From contig NZ_QCZE01000001.1 in the NCBI RefSeq assembly GCF_003075035.1, forward strand, positions 310,001 through 374,000: DNA of 64,000 nt. Reading direction: 5' to 3'. The position numbers were made by a program, and so were the translations under genes. This DNA comes from Zobellella maritima (lineage in GTDB: Bacteria > Pseudomonadota > Gammaproteobacteria > Enterobacterales > Aeromonadaceae). Positions 36,687-46,746 of the stretch are shown one piece after another (the stretch's first letter is position 1; the number at the start of each line of letters is the position of its first letter). The notes beneath the pieces were generated by a model. It made no database searches and was not told the DNA's origin. It saw only the letters and a list, made by a program, of their open reading frames with translations.

Positions 36687-37595
36687 TTATTTTGCTTCTT
36701 CACCGCCCAGGGCGTCGGTCAGTTCGGGAATAAAGCGGGACAGCTCGCCGGTAACCAGGGCAAAGTCGGCGTCGAAACGGGCGGCGGCATCCTCGCTGAC
36801 CACGTCGTCGTTCTGTTCACGCAGTTCTTCGGAAAACTTGAGGCGCTTGATGCTCATGTCATCGGCCAGCACGAAGCTGATGGTATCGGACCAGTTCAAC
36901 GCCAGTTTGGTGACCAGTTTGTCTGCATCCAGATGGGCCTTCATCTCCTCACTCAGCAAATCCTGCTGTTTGGCACGGATGATGCCGCCGTGCTCCAGGG
37001 CGGAGCGCAGTTCTGCTTCATCCTCCAGGGCAAAACCGGCCGGGGCCGCGCCTTCCTTCAGCCAGTCGGTCAGGGTGATTTCCGGTGGCGTGGTCATGGC
37101 CAGGGGCACCACCGGCAGGGAGCCGATGCTCTTGCGCAACAGCGCCAGCAGGTCTTCGGCCCGTTTGCTGCTGCTGGCATCCACGGCAATGAATCCGGCG
37201 TGCGGGTTGATCCAGGCATAGGTCTGCTGGTAGCGACTGAAGGCCCGCGGCAGCAGGTTGGTGATGACTTCTTCCTTGATGGCTTCTTTTTCTTTTTTCT
37301 TCAGAGCCCGGCCCTGTTCGATTTCCAGGGCCTCGACTTTTTCGGCCACCGCATCGTTGACCACGGCGCCAGGCAGCATTTTCTCTTCTTTCTTGGCACA
37401 GATCAGGATCTGCTCACCGGCCCCATGGGTAAAGGCCTGGCCCTGTTTACCCAGGGGGGAAATCCAGCCGAACTTGGCCTGGTCCTGGCCAGCGCAGGGG
37501 CTGAAAGGAAAGGCTTCCAGCTGTTTCTCAAGATCCTCGAGGCTGAGTTCAAAAGGGCGGGTAAAACGGTATATTTGTAGATTTTTAAACCACAT
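36687..37595 (-). CDS. rdgC: Recombination-associated protein RdgC
   Basis: A 302-residue protein with the RdgC start MWFKNLQIYRFTRPFELS and the conserved FGWISPLG, LLPRAFSRYQQTYAWINP and VDASSSKRAEDLLALLRKS stretches. RdgC is a ring-shaped DNA-binding protein that limits RecA activity. Monocistronic; two GC-rich stem-loops without T-runs lie in the gap toward trhP. Confidence 0.96.
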   Translation of the reverse strand: MWFKNLQIYRFTRPFELSLEDLEKQLEAFPFSPCAGQDQAKFGWISPLGKQGQAFTHGAGEQILICAKKEEKMLPGAVVNDAVAEKVEALEIEQGRALKKKEKEAIKEEVITNLLPRAFSRYQQTYAWINPHAGFIAVDASSSKRAEDLLALLRKSIGSLPVVPLAMTTPPEITLTDWLKEGAAPAGFALEDEAELRSALEHGGIIRAKQQDLLSEEMKAHLDADKLVTKLALNWSDTISFVLADDMSIKRLKFSEELREQNDDVVSEDAAARFDADFALVTGELSRFIPELTDALGGEEAK

Positions 37596-37743
37596 AGCGT
37601 CCTCGGTGACGGGCCGGAAAGCGCCATTGTACTGTAAAGTCAGTTTGTGATCAGGTTGTCATTCCCGAATGATGCAAGCCGATCTGGCTCACAGACAGTC
37701 ACAAAACCGGGATGGTCCGGCGACCGGCCTCATACACTTGAAA

Positions 37744-37961
37744 TAGGATGTGTCCCGTTAATGTGCATTTGCTGCGTTGACGATATGCCGTTTGCCGGGC
37801 CCAACCCTGAGGTCAGCAACCCGGTAACGGAGCGGCACAGCCAGAGCCCTTCGCGGGGCTGTGCGTGAGCAGGTATATAGTCCCCTATGGGTTGCGCCTG
37901 CAGTCTTTATTACGCCTTGTCGGGACAGCGATGAAATCCTGAAAATGACGGGACACACCTA
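37744..37961. mobile_element. Candidate 218-bp MITE-like element
   Basis: TAGGATGTGTCCCGT at the left (37744-37758) and ACGGGACACACCTA at the right (37948-37961) are inverted copies sharing TGTGTCCCGT exactly, both next to TAGG/CCTA. Inside is no credible gene; a stem GCACAGCC / GGCTGTGC (37835-37863) is central. It occupies most of the 385-base gap between rdgC and a GNAT gene. The size and terminal repeats suit a non-autonomous transposon remnant, but no target-site duplication is clear. Confidence 0.4.
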
Positions 37962-37980
37962 GGCTACCGGGGAAGAGATG

Positions 37981-38409
37981 ATGATACGACAAGCCACGGC
38001 CGAAGATATGGAGGACATACTCGAGGTATGGTTGCTGGCCTCCCTGCAGGCCCACGATTTTGTACCGGCAGCCTTCTGGTGGCAGCAACTGGAACGGATG
38101 CGCGTCCGATATCTGCCCGCCGCCGAACTGTGGGTCTGTGAACGGGAAGGGGAGATACAGGGCTTTATCGCCCTGGTGGATGACTATCTTGCCGCCCTGT
38201 TCGTGCGTCCCGACTGTCAGCAAAACGGCATTGGCAAGGCTTTGTTGGCGATGGCCAAACGACTGAGGCAGCAGCTGGAATTAAAGGTGTTTATCGAAAA
38301 TGATGTGGCCGTGCATTTTTATCAGCAGCACGGTTTTGCCATCACGGATGAGGATATAGACCCCAACACCGGTCAGCCGGAATATCGAATGGGGTACCGG
38401 GTTCATTGA
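37981..38409 (+). CDS. GNAT-family N-acetyltransferase (YiaC-like)
   Basis: A 142-residue acetyltransferase with IRQATAEDMEDILEVWLLAS, the ALFVRPDCQQNGIGKALLA acetyl-CoA loop (Q/R-x-x-G-x-G/A) and VHFYQQHGF near the end, arranged as in E. coli YiaC/YjaB. YiaC acetylates protein lysines in E. coli. Of two adjacent ATGs I prefer 37981 for its spacing from GGAAG. It begins 20 bases after the candidate MITE. Confidence 0.83.
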   Translation: MIRQATAEDMEDILEVWLLASLQAHDFVPAAFWWQQLERMRVRYLPAAELWVCEREGEIQGFIALVDDYLAALFVRPDCQQNGIGKALLAMAKRLRQQLELKVFIENDVAVHFYQQHGFAITDEDIDPNTGQPEYRMGYRVH

Positions 38410-38450
38410 AGGCAAGAGCACTGACCATTGTTATCCTTCTGACATCCTGG

Positions 38451-38491
38451 TGTCATAAGTTCATGAAACTGTCATAATTGCTTCCAATAAT
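38451..38491 (+). promoter_or_regulatory. Pho box and promoter of phoB
   Basis: Two 11-bp PhoB repeat units, GTTCATGAAAC (38459-38469) and TGTCATAATTG (38470-38480), are preceded by another TGTCATAA. A -10-like AATAAT is at 38486-38491. The ATG of phoB is 43 bases further on. Autoregulation of phoBR by PhoB is usual. Confidence 0.75.
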
Positions 38492-38533
38492 GGGATCATA
38501 TCAATAAAAGACCCATCAAGAGGCGGTTGAAGA

Positions 38534-39223
38534 ATGTCACGGAAAATACTGGTCGTTGAGGACGAAGCACCCATCCGCGAAATGCTGTGTTTTGTGCTGG
38601 AGCAAAAGGGATTCGAGACTCAGGAAGCAGAGGACTACGATCAGGCGTTGGCCATGATCACAGAGCCCTACCCGGAACTGATCCTGCTTGACTGGATGTT
38701 ACCGGGAGGCAGCGGCATTCAGCTGATCAAGCAACTAAAACAGGATGAATTGACCCGGCAGATCCCGGTGATCATGCTGACTGCCCGCGCCGAGGAAGAA
38801 GACAAGATTAAGGGCCTGGACGTGGGTGCCGATGACTATATCACCAAGCCATTCTCCCCCAAGGAGCTGACTTCCCGTCTGAAGGCGGTGTTGCGACGGG
38901 TAGCCCCGACCGCAGTGGAAGATGTGATTGAGGTACAGGGCTTGAAGCTGGATCCGGCCAGCCATCGGGTAACCGCCAACCACCTGCAGTTGGAAATGGG
39001 TCCCACCGAATTCAAGCTGCTGCATTTTTTCATGACGCACCCTGAACGGGTGTACAGTCGCGAGCAGTTGCTGAATAATGTGTGGGGCACCAATGTCTAT
39101 GTGGAAGACAGGACCGTGGACGTGCATATCCGTCGGCTGCGCAAGGCGGTGTCAGAGTCGGGCCACGACAAGCTGATCCAGACTGTGCGTGGTGCCGGAT
39201 ACCGTTTTTCTACCCGCCTATGA
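38534..39223 (+). CDS. phoB: Phosphate regulon response regulator PhoB
   Basis: A 229-residue OmpR-type response regulator. The receiver domain has acidic residues near E9-D10, the phospho-acceptor D53 ([11 protein letters not shown]) and the KPFSPKEL region. The winged-helix domain ends [13 protein letters not shown]. It is activated by PhoR when phosphate is low and binds Pho boxes. It has its own Pho box and lies 7 bases before phoR. Confidence 0.97.
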   Translation: MSRKILVVEDEAPIREMLCFVLEQKGFETQEAEDYDQALAMITEPYPELILLDWMLPGGSGIQLIKQLKQDELTRQIPVIMLTARAEEEDKIKGLDVGADDYITKPFSPKELTSRLKAVLRRVAPTAVEDVIEVQGLKLDPASHRVTANHLQLEMGPTEFKLLHFFMTHPERVYSREQLLNNVWGTNVYVEDRTVDVHIRRLRKAVSESGHDKLIQTVRGAGYRFSTRL

Positions 39224-39230
39224 GGCTTGC

Positions 39231-40547
39231 ATGCAGTTACAGGATTCCAGCCATGGTTTGTGGTGGCGAGTAGGTTTTTATTATCTGACATTCCTGTTGC
39301 TGGGGGTGTTGCTCAAAGATATCGCCCTGGCCCTGTTGATCGCTACCGTACTGCACCTGCTCTGGCATTACCGTTTTCAGCATCGGCTGGCCGTCTGGCT
39401 GTGGCGGGACCGCAGCCTGATCCCGCCGGAAGGACAGGGCAGTTGGGAGATTATCTTTAACGGCATCTATCGCCTGCAACAGCGCCAGCGTGCCCGTCGG
39501 CGGGAGTTGGCTAATCTGGTGCGTCGCTTTCGCGAAGGTGCCGAAGCCCTGCCCGATGCTGCCGTGGTGATCCGCAGCGATGGCAGCATCATCTGGTGCA
39601 ATCGCCTGGCCCAGCATCTGCTGGGATTCCGGTGGCCCGACGATGCCGGACAATATATCGGTAACCTTATCCGGGCTCCGCTGTTTATTGCCTATATGAA
39701 ACGGGCCGACTTCAGAGAGCCCCTTGAAATGCCTTCCCCGATCAATGAAGACAAGCTGCTGGAGTTCCGGATCATGCCCTATGCGGAAGATCAGGCCATG
39801 CTGGTGGTTCGCGACATAACCCGGATCCGCAGCTTGGAGCGGATGAGAAAGACCTTTGTCGCCAATGTGTCCCATGAGTTGCGCACCCCACTGACGGTAC
39901 TGAAGGGATACCTGGAGATGTCGGAAGAGTTGCCCCCGCAACAGCGATGGGAAAAGGCGCAGAAGGTGATGCTGGAGCAGACCCTGCGCATGGATGCCTT
40001 GGTCGAGCAGCTGATGACCCTGTCCCGTATCGAGTCGTCGGTGACCATAGATACCAACAAGGTCGTCGACCTGCCGGCCATGCTGTTCATGCTCGAACAG
40101 GAGGCGCTGGCCCTGAGCGGTGAGCGGGCGCATCAGTTCAGCTTTGTGGTCGACAGCAGGCTGAAGGTTCGCGGCGATCAGGAACAGCTGCGCAGCGCGG
40201 TATCCAACCTGGTCTACAATGCCATTCGTCATTCTCCTGCCGGTACCCATATCAGGGTGGAGTGGGGCAGGGTCGGGCACTATGGCCGTTTTGCTGTTAC
40301 CGACAATGGGGACGGCATTGCGCCGGAGCATATTGCCCACCTGACCGAGCGTTTCTATCGGGTTGACAAGGCCCGCAGCCGGCATACCGGCGGTTCGGGC
40401 CTGGGGCTGGCTATTGTCAAGCATGCCCTGAGTCACCATGACTCCCAGCTTGAAATTCGGAGCCGGCTGGGGCAGGGCAGCTGCTTCAGCTTCAGCCTGC
40501 CCGAGCGCCTGCTGGTGTCTGACAGTCCCTCCCTTGAACTCGCCTGA
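39231..40547 (+). CDS. phoR: Phosphate regulon sensor kinase PhoR
   Basis: A 438-residue histidine kinase. Two N-terminal membrane segments (residues ~12-45), a charged linker, a PAS domain (~105-200), the H-box with H215 (FVANVSHELRTPLTVLKGYL), and the N/G boxes NLVYNAIRHSPAGT, DNGDGIAPEH and GSGLGLAIVKHAL. As in E. coli PhoR there is no large periplasmic domain; sensing is via PhoU and the Pst transporter. I chose the ATG at 39231 (GAGG before it) rather than the frame start at 39189 inside phoB. Confidence 0.96.
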   Translation: MQLQDSSHGLWWRVGFYYLTFLLLGVLLKDIALALLIATVLHLLWHYRFQHRLAVWLWRDRSLIPPEGQGSWEIIFNGIYRLQQRQRARRRELANLVRRFREGAEALPDAAVVIRSDGSIIWCNRLAQHLLGFRWPDDAGQYIGNLIRAPLFIAYMKRADFREPLEMPSPINEDKLLEFRIMPYAEDQAMLVVRDITRIRSLERMRKTFVANVSHELRTPLTVLKGYLEMSEELPPQQRWEKAQKVMLEQTLRMDALVEQLMTLSRIESSVTIDTNKVVDLPAMLFMLEQEALALSGERAHQFSFVVDSRLKVRGDQEQLRSAVSNLVYNAIRHSPAGTHIRVEWGRVGHYGRFAVTDNGDGIAPEHIAHLTERFYRVDKARSRHTGGSGLGLAIVKHALSHHDSQLEIRSRLGQGSCFSFSLPERLLVSDSPSLELA

Positions 40548-40557
40548 TCTTTTCTTC

Positions 40558-40578
40558 CAAGGCAGCCTGGCTGCCTTG
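40558..40578 (+). terminator. Stem-loop after phoR
   Basis: CAAGGCAGC and GCTGCCTTG form a 9-bp stem with loop CTG, 10 bases after the phoR stop. No clear T-run; the pstS promoter follows at once. Confidence 0.5.
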
Positions 40579-40600
40579 TGTATTGGCATCTAGGCTTCCG

Positions 40601-40656
40601 TTGTCATAAAAGCGTCACTTTCAGTTCATATACTTGTCATGGATGAGCGTGATACT
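40601..40656 (+). promoter_or_regulatory. Tandem Pho boxes and promoter of pstS
   Basis: Four 11-bp PhoB units in two pairs: TTGTCATAAAA, GCGTCACTTTC (40601-40622), and GTTCATATACT, TGTCATGGATG (40624-40645). A -10-like GATACT is at 40651-40656. Two Pho boxes suggest strong phosphate control of pstS. Confidence 0.8.
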
Positions 40657-40697
40657 GGCCCCGTCTTGAAAGACCGAACTCAGATTGGAGATTAAGG

Positions 40698-41666
40698 ATG
40701 AAATTGAACAAACTGGTAAGCGCACTTGGATTGACCGCCGCACTGGCTTCTACCTCTGCCCTGGCTGCGGTTGACAGCGCCCTGCCTGACTACACAAAAG
40801 TAAGCGGCATTTCAGGTAACCTGTCTTCCGTGGGTTCGGACACCCTGGCCAACATGATGACGCTGTGGGCCGAGGAGTTCAAGCGTAACTACCCGAACGT
40901 CAACGTTCAGATCCAGGCTGCCGGTTCTTCTACTGCTCCGCCCGCCCTGACCGAAGGTACTTCCCAGTTCGGTCCCATGAGCCGTGCCATGAAGAGCAAC
41001 GAGATCGAAGCCTTTGAAAAGCGTTATGGCTACAAGCCGACGCCGGTTCGCGTGGCCATCGATGCCCTGGCGGTGTTTGTCCATAAAGACAACCCCATCG
41101 AAGGCCTGAGCATGGATCAGGTTGATGCTGTTTTCTCCAGCACCCTGGCCTGTGGTTCAGCCGAGCAGATTGCCAACTGGGGACAGGCCGGTCTGTCCGG
41201 TGACTGGTCCAAGCGTGACGTGCAGCTGTATGGCCGCAACTCTGTATCCGGTACCTACGGTTACTTCAAAGACGAAGCCCTGTGTAAAGGTGACTTCAAG
41301 AACACCGTAAACGAGCAGCCCGGTTCCGCTTCCGTGGTACAGTCTGTATCTTCTTCCCTGAATGCCATCGGTTACTCTGGCCTGGGCTACAGCACCTCCA
41401 GTGTTCGTGCCGTACCGCTGGCCCAGGCAGGTTCCACCGACTTCGTGGAAGCCACTTCCGAGAACGCCATCAGCGGCGAGTATCCGCTGTCCCGCTTCCT
41501 GTACGTTTATGTTAACAAGCACCCCAACAAGCCGTTGGGTCCGATGGAAGCCGAGTACATCAAGCTGATGCTGTCCAAGCAGGGCCAGCAGATCGTGGAC
41601 AAAGACGGTTATGTACCTGTGCCGAAGTCTGTTATCGAGGCAGACCTGAAGAAACTGGGTCTATAA
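40698..41666 (+). CDS. pstS: Phosphate ABC transporter substrate-binding protein PstS
   Basis: A 322-residue periplasmic protein with a signal peptide (residues 1-23, SALA-AV) and phosphate-binding stretches [32 protein letters not shown] and [18 protein letters not shown]. It is of the shorter, Vibrio/Shewanella-type PstS. It has its own Pho boxes and terminator and is separated from pstCAB by 2.8 kb, unlike the E. coli operon. Confidence 0.95.
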   Translation: MKLNKLVSALGLTAALASTSALAAVDSALPDYTKVSGISGNLSSVGSDTLANMMTLWAEEFKRNYPNVNVQIQAAGSSTAPPALTEGTSQFGPMSRAMKSNEIEAFEKRYGYKPTPVRVAIDALAVFVHKDNPIEGLSMDQVDAVFSSTLACGSAEQIANWGQAGLSGDWSKRDVQLYGRNSVSGTYGYFKDEALCKGDFKNTVNEQPGSASVVQSVSSSLNAIGYSGLGYSTSSVRAVPLAQAGSTDFVEATSENAISGEYPLSRFLYVYVNKHPNKPLGPMEAEYIKLMLSKQGQQIVDKDGYVPVPKSVIEADLKKLGL

Positions 41667-41690
41667 GCAACAATTTGTCAAAATATCCGA

Positions 41691-41714
41691 GGCGGCCAGA
41701 TGGCCGCCTTTTTT
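41691..41714 (+). terminator. Rho-independent terminator of pstS
   Basis: GGCGGCCA-GA-TGGCCGCC stem followed by TTTTTT, 25 bases after the pstS stop. Confidence 0.93.
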
Positions 41715-41765
41715 ATTGCCGGTATCTGTGCCTAGAATAGGGGAGTGGAAGAGGCAGGAGTTACA

Positions 41766-42227
41766 ATGGAAATCAGGAAGATACGCAGCGGTGAAACCAG
41801 CAGTATCTGGCGTTTGTTCCATGACACAGTGCACTGCATCAATCAAGCCGACTACAGCGAGCGAGCCCTGGCGGTGCTGGCTCCCGATCAATATGATGAG
41901 CCCCGTTGGGTCAGCCGTTTTATTCGTACTCAGCCCCTGGTAGCGATGGACGACAACGTTCTGCTGGGGTTTGCCGAGTTGGGTGAGGACGGTCGAGTCG
42001 ATATGTTTTATGTACATCATCGGCATCAGGGGGAGGGTATTGGTCGTGCTCTGATGCAGCGTCTGAAAGCAGAAGCCGCATCCCGTGGACTCTCCCGCCT
42101 GTATTGTGAAGCCAGCATCACCGCCCAGCCGTTTTTTGAAAAGATGGGGTTTATCAGCCTGGGACAACGGGAACTGGCCCGTCACGGACAAACGTGGACC
42201 GTGATCCTGATGGAATTGAAAATATAA
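41766..42227 (+). CDS. GNAT-family N-acetyltransferase
   Basis: A 153-residue acetyltransferase with the MEIRKIRSGETSSIWRLFHD start, the DMFYVHHRHQGEGIGRALMQ acetyl-CoA loop and the QPFFEKMGFISLGQRELARH C-terminal motif of YafP-like proteins. GGAG lies six bases before the ATG at 41766; the frame is open from a GTG at 41745. Substrate unknown. It ends at a perfect palindromic terminator shared with the convergent tRNA. Confidence 0.85.
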   Translation: MEIRKIRSGETSSIWRLFHDTVHCINQADYSERALAVLAPDQYDEPRWVSRFIRTQPLVAMDDNVLLGFAELGEDGRVDMFYVHHRHQGEGIGRALMQRLKAEAASRGLSRLYCEASITAQPFFEKMGFISLGQRELARHGQTWTVILMELKI

Positions 42228-42230
42228 AAA

Positions 42231-42257
42231 AGCCTTAAGGATATCCTTAAGGCTTTT
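42231..42257. terminator. Bidirectional terminator between GNAT gene and tRNA-Pro
   Basis: AGCCTTAAGGAT joined to ATCCTTAAGGCT is a perfect 22-bp palindrome flanked by A-runs on the left and T-runs on the right, so it works on both strands. Confidence 0.93.
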
Positions 42258-42267
42258 TTAGGGTTTT

Positions 42268-42344
42268 TGGTCGGCGTGAGAGGATTTGAACCTCCGACCC
42301 CTGACACCCCATGACAGTGCGCTACCAAGCTGCGCTACACGCCG
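42268..42344 (-). tRNA. proL: tRNA-Pro (anticodon GGG)
   Basis: A 77-nt cloverleaf on the minus strand starting CGGCGTGTAGCGCAGCTTGG and ending with encoded CCA. The acceptor stem CGGCGTG / CACGCCG is perfect. The anticodon arm CTGTC-ATGGGGT-GTCAG gives anticodon GGG at positions 34-36, with T33 and G37. The T-T opposition in this stem is also present in E. coli proL. The T arm is GGAGGTTCAAATCCTC. Confidence 0.97.
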
Positions 42345-42354
42345 AATTGGGTGC

Positions 42355-42383
42355 ACTATATAGTCGCCAGGCGGAGGCTGCAA
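42355..42383 (-). promoter_or_regulatory. Promoter of tRNA-Pro
   Basis: On the minus strand TTGCAG (42383-42378) and TATAGT (42360-42355) are separated by 17 bp, ~10 bases before the mature 5' end. A textbook sigma-70 arrangement for a stable RNA. Confidence 0.75.
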
Positions 42384-43548
<1,165 letters not shown>

Positions 43549-43552
<4 letters not shown>

Positions 43553-43701
43553 AAAAACTCGTCCTGGTTGCTTGAAAAGATACCCAAAAAACGTACCCGC
43601 TCTATCAGGGGTACGCTTTTATCCATGGCCTCTTGTAATACTCGTTCGTTAAAGGAAAGCCAGCTTAGCTCTTTTTCCAGCAGCCTGTTGTCCGTTGTCA
43701 T
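43549..43701 (-). pseudogene. ppk: 5' remnant of ppk1 (polyphosphate kinase)
   Basis: From the ATG at 43701 (minus strand) the frame encodes the highly conserved Ppk1 N-terminus: [20 protein letters not shown], then [20 protein letters not shown] and FK. It then leaves the family and stops at 43495 in the ppx region, read in another frame. Only ~50 of ~690 usual residues are left, without the phosphorylated histidines. In Vibrio cholerae ppx and ppk lie between pstS and pstCAB, exactly the position of this scar. Confidence 0.88.
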
Positions 43702-43756
43702 CGGTATGCCTGTCAAGCGGGTTATGTCATTTTTAAGCCACTTTTATGACATACTC

Positions 43757-43777
43757 ATATGACGCTTTTGTGACGTG
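43757..43777 (-). promoter_or_regulatory. Pho-box-like repeat upstream of the ppk1 remnant
   Basis: On the minus strand CACGTCACAAAAGCGTCATA has GTCAC and GTCAT exactly 11 bp apart, the PhoB spacing; further TGTCATAAAAG follows. It is ~55 bases before the ppk1 start and probably is the old phosphate-controlled ppk promoter. Confidence 0.5.
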
Positions 43778-44278
43778 TTACTCCGGTTCTATATCAACGA
43801 TCAGGTCATCGCTCAGAGCTTCGAGCCGGCCTGTCAGGTCATCCAGTGTCTGACCATGAGGCAGCACCACAGTACTGTGGGCCTCGAACAGCAGGGTGCC
43901 GGTGGTGGGCGCCGGATGGCTCGTCGTTTTCAGGCTTTTCACGCTGATGTTGAGGCTGTCGAGCACCGAGGTCAGCTCGTCGACAATGCCTAACCGGTCG
44001 TTGGCGGTGATCGTCAGTCGTAGTGTCTGCCCCTGAGGGGTGGAGGCCAGGCCCTCAACCAGCTGCACCTGAAATTCAGGCAATGTTTGTAGGGCCTTGG
44101 CCAGGGCCTGGTAGTGTTCATCTGGAACCTGGATTTCTATGATGCCGGCAAAATGTCCGGCCAGTTCGCTCATGGCACTGCCTTGCCAACTACCGTTATG
44201 TTGTCTGATCAGCCGGGCCAGTTGTTGGACCAGGCCGGTCTTGTCGGGGCCTATCAGGGTAGCAACCAAACTTTTCAT
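43778..44278 (-). CDS. GcvR-like double-ACT-domain regulator
   Basis: A 166-residue protein made of two ACT domains: MKSLVATLIGPDKTGLVQQL at the start and LRLTITANDRLGIVDELTSV from about residue 92. This is the layout of GcvR, the repressor partner of GcvA for glycine cleavage genes, and of related uncharacterised proteins. AAGGAG precedes the ATG at 44278; the open frame extends to 44479 without support. It is divergent from pstC. Confidence 0.83.
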   Translation of the reverse strand: MKSLVATLIGPDKTGLVQQLARLIRQHNGSWQGSAMSELAGHFAGIIEIQVPDEHYQALAKALQTLPEFQVQLVEGLASTPQGQTLRLTITANDRLGIVDELTSVLDSLNISVKSLKTTSHPAPTTGTLLFEAHSTVVLPHGQTLDDLTGRLEALSDDLIVDIEPE

Positions 44279-44447
44279 ACTGTTCTCCTTGCTGGTGAGC
44301 TGCGTACCGGGCAATTTTTGAGTATGCTTGCCGGGTTGTTTTGTATAGAAGACAGCCAGGCGGTCAGCCTCTGCATTGGCTGTACCTGCAGTTAAACCAT
44401 ACACTCTTGAGAAAATTTTGGAAGCCGTGCTGGCACTTGTGGGTAGG

Positions 44448-44480
44448 TGTAACAAAACTGTCATCTGTTCGCCATACAAT
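44448..44480 (+). promoter_or_regulatory. Pho box and promoter of pstC-pstA-pstB-phoU
   Basis: PhoB units TGTAACAAAAC (44448-44458) and TGTCATCTGTT (44459-44469) are followed by a -10 TACAAT (44475-44480). The start codon of pstC is 33 bases beyond. Confidence 0.8.
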
Positions 44481-44512
44481 ACCCGTAACTGGAATCTTAC
44501 TGAGGTGGCTTG

Positions 44513-46732
44513 ATGTCAACCGAAACCCAAACGATGGAGCTGGCCGGCAGCAGAGGCCGCTGGCTGAAAGACAGGCTGGTGCAATACGGGGTGACTGCCG
44601 GTGGCATACTGGTACTGATCGCCCTGTTGCTGATCTTTTTCTACCTGCTCTATGTGGTGAAGCCCATTTTCGACGGCGCCAAGGTCGAGCCCCTGCAGCA
44701 GGTTGAGCTGGTCGGCGGCGGTGAGACCCTGTTGATGGGCACCGAAGAGCAGAACGAGCTGCTCTACCGCTTCAATGACCAGGGCGAGGTAAATTTCTAT
44801 TCCCTGCCCGAGCAGGGCCGGCAGGTGCTCAGTGCCCAGGTGTCCGGTAATATCCAGAGCTTCAGTCGTAGCCGTTCTTCCAATGCGGTCGCCTATGGCC
44901 TGGACGATGGCACCATTCGCGTGCTGGCGCCCAAGTTCAGCGTCAGCTATCCGGACAACGTACGTCAGATCACACCCGAGCTTGAATATCCGCTGGGTGA
45001 CGAGCCGCTGGTGCTGGACGAACAGGGGCGAGCCCTGAAAATGCTGGCGTTCGAACAGGGCGGTAATGACATGGTGGCGGTGGCCATCACCGAGGACGGC
45101 GAAGGGGTACTCAGCCGCTTTACCGGCAAGGAGAACTTCCTGACCGGCGCCATCGAGCTCAAGGTCAGGCGGGTAACCATCCCCCGTCTGCCCGCCGAGG
45201 TTGATCAGTTGATCCTGACACCCAACCTGCGTTTCCTGTTTGCCCGCCACGGCAACCAGGTCTCCATCTTTGATATTCGCAATGCCGGCAACATTACCCT
45301 GCGCAACGTGCTGGACATGCATGCCCCGGGAGGCAACGTTACCTCGGTAAGCCTGCTGGCCGGGGGCAACTCCCTGCTGGTTGCCAATGACAACGGGGTA
45401 GTCTCCCAGTGGTTTGACGTTGCCAAAGACGGTAAACGCGCATTTACCTTTATCCGCGAATTCGAAGCCGATGGCGCCATTCGCCATCTGGCCCCCGAAT
45501 CCCACCGTAAAGGCTTTGTGACCATATCAAGCAACGGCACCCTGGAAATTTTCCACACCACTGGGGGTAGCCGGCTGTTTTCCGAGAAGCTGGCGGACAC
45601 CGAGGTCACCGCCCTGGCCATGTCGCCGCGCAATAACATGCTGATGCTGGCGGAAGGCAACAAGCTGTCGACCTTCAAGGTGGAAAACGAACACCCGGAA
45701 GTGACCTGGAAGGCGATGTGGACCAAGGTCTGGTACGAAGGCTATCCGGAGCCCCAGTACGTGTGGCAGTCCACCTCCGGCAGCAGTGATTTTGAAGCCA
45801 AGCTGAGCCTGGTGCCGATCTCTTTCGGTACCCTCAAGGCGGCCTTTTACGCCCTGCTGTTCGCGGTGCCCATCGCCATCGCCGGGGCTGTGTATACCGC
45901 CTACTTCATGTCACCGGGGCTGCGCAAGTTCGTCAAGCCGACAGTCGAAATCATGGAAGCCCTGCCCACCGTTATATTGGGTTTCCTGGCCGGCCTCTGG
46001 CTGGCGCCCCTGGTGGAGTCGCATCTGCCAGGTATTGTCATGATACTGGTGATGATGCCCATCGCCATGCTGGCGACCGCCTTCATTTGGCACAAGCTGC
46101 CGAACGCCATCAAGAACCTGGTGCCCGATGGCTGGCAGAGCATACTGCTGCTGCCGGTGGTGCTGCTGGTGGGCTGGTTATCCTTTGCCCTGAGCCCCGC
46201 GGTCGAAGCCATGTTCTTCGGCGGCAACGCCCGTGCCTTCCTGACCAACGAGCTGGGTATCGGTTTTGATCAGCGCAACTCGCTGGTAGTGGGTATTGCC
46301 ATGGGCTTTGCGGTGATCCCGACCATCTTCTCCATTGCCGAAGACGCCGTGTTCTCTGTACCCAAGCACCTGACCAACGGCTCCCTGGCACTGGGTGCCA
46401 CGCCCTGGCAGACCCTGGTGCGGGTAGTGATGCTGACCGCCAGTCCGGGTATTTTCTCGGCGGTGATGATGGGTCTGGGCCGCGCCGTGGGTGAAACCAT
46501 GATAGTGCTGATGGCCACGGGTAATACCCCTGTGATGGATCTCAGCATCTTCAGCGGCATGCGTACCCTGGCCGCCAACATAGCGGTGGAGATGCCGGAA
46601 GCCGAAGTGAACAGTTCCCATTACCGGGTATTGTTCCTGGCCGCGTTCGTATTGTTCGTGTTCACCTTCCTGTTCAACACGGTGGCTGAGTTCGTACGTC
46701 AGCGACTGCGTGACAAATACAGCTCAATGTAA
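44513..46732 (+). CDS. pstC: Phosphate ABC transporter permease PstC, large form
   Basis: A 739-residue protein, more than twice the size of E. coli PstC. After a membrane segment (residues ~28-55) comes a ~370-residue periplasmic beta-rich region with repeated short blades (SRSSNAVAYGLDDGTIRVLA; FARHGNQVSIFDIRNAG), like a beta-propeller. The permease domain follows from ~440 with the EAA loop GATPWQTLVRVVMLTASPGI and GRAVGETMIVLMATGN. This long form is known from Vibrio, Shewanella and pseudomonads. ATG at 44513 has GAGGTGG before it. First gene of the pst operon. Confidence 0.93.
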   Translation: MSTETQTMELAGSRGRWLKDRLVQYGVTAGGILVLIALLLIFFYLLYVVKPIFDGAKVEPLQQVELVGGGETLLMGTEEQNELLYRFNDQGEVNFYSLPEQGRQVLSAQVSGNIQSFSRSRSSNAVAYGLDDGTIRVLAPKFSVSYPDNVRQITPELEYPLGDEPLVLDEQGRALKMLAFEQGGNDMVAVAITEDGEGVLSRFTGKENFLTGAIELKVRRVTIPRLPAEVDQLILTPNLRFLFARHGNQVSIFDIRNAGNITLRNVLDMHAPGGNVTSVSLLAGGNSLLVANDNGVVSQWFDVAKDGKRAFTFIREFEADGAIRHLAPESHRKGFVTISSNGTLEIFHTTGGSRLFSEKLADTEVTALAMSPRNNMLMLAEGNKLSTFKVENEHPEVTWKAMWTKVWYEGYPEPQYVWQSTSGSSDFEAKLSLVPISFGTLKAAFYALLFAVPIAIAGAVYTAYFMSPGLRKFVKPTVEIMEALPTVILGFLAGLWLAPLVESHLPGIVMILVMMPIAMLATAFIWHKLPNAIKNLVPDGWQSILLLPVVLLVGWLSFALSPAVEAMFFGGNARAFLTNELGIGFDQRNSLVVGIAMGFAVIPTIFSIAEDAVFSVPKHLTNGSLALGATPWQTLVRVVMLTASPGIFSAVMMGLGRAVGETMIVLMATGNTPVMDLSIFSGMRTLAANIAVEMPEAEVNSSHYRVLFLAAFVLFVFTFLFNTVAEFVRQRLRDKYSSM

Positions 46733-46746
46733 GGGGCGAAAGCATT

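Noticed and set aside
37835-37863. Stem GCACAGCC / GGCTGTGC as a terminator or small RNA
   Set aside because: No T-run follows and no promoter is evident; it is more simply part of the candidate MITE.
42301-42317. T-T mismatch in the tRNA-Pro anticodon stem as a sign of a pseudo-tRNA
   Set aside because: The same opposition exists in E. coli proL, all other stems are intact, CCA is encoded and a good promoter is present.
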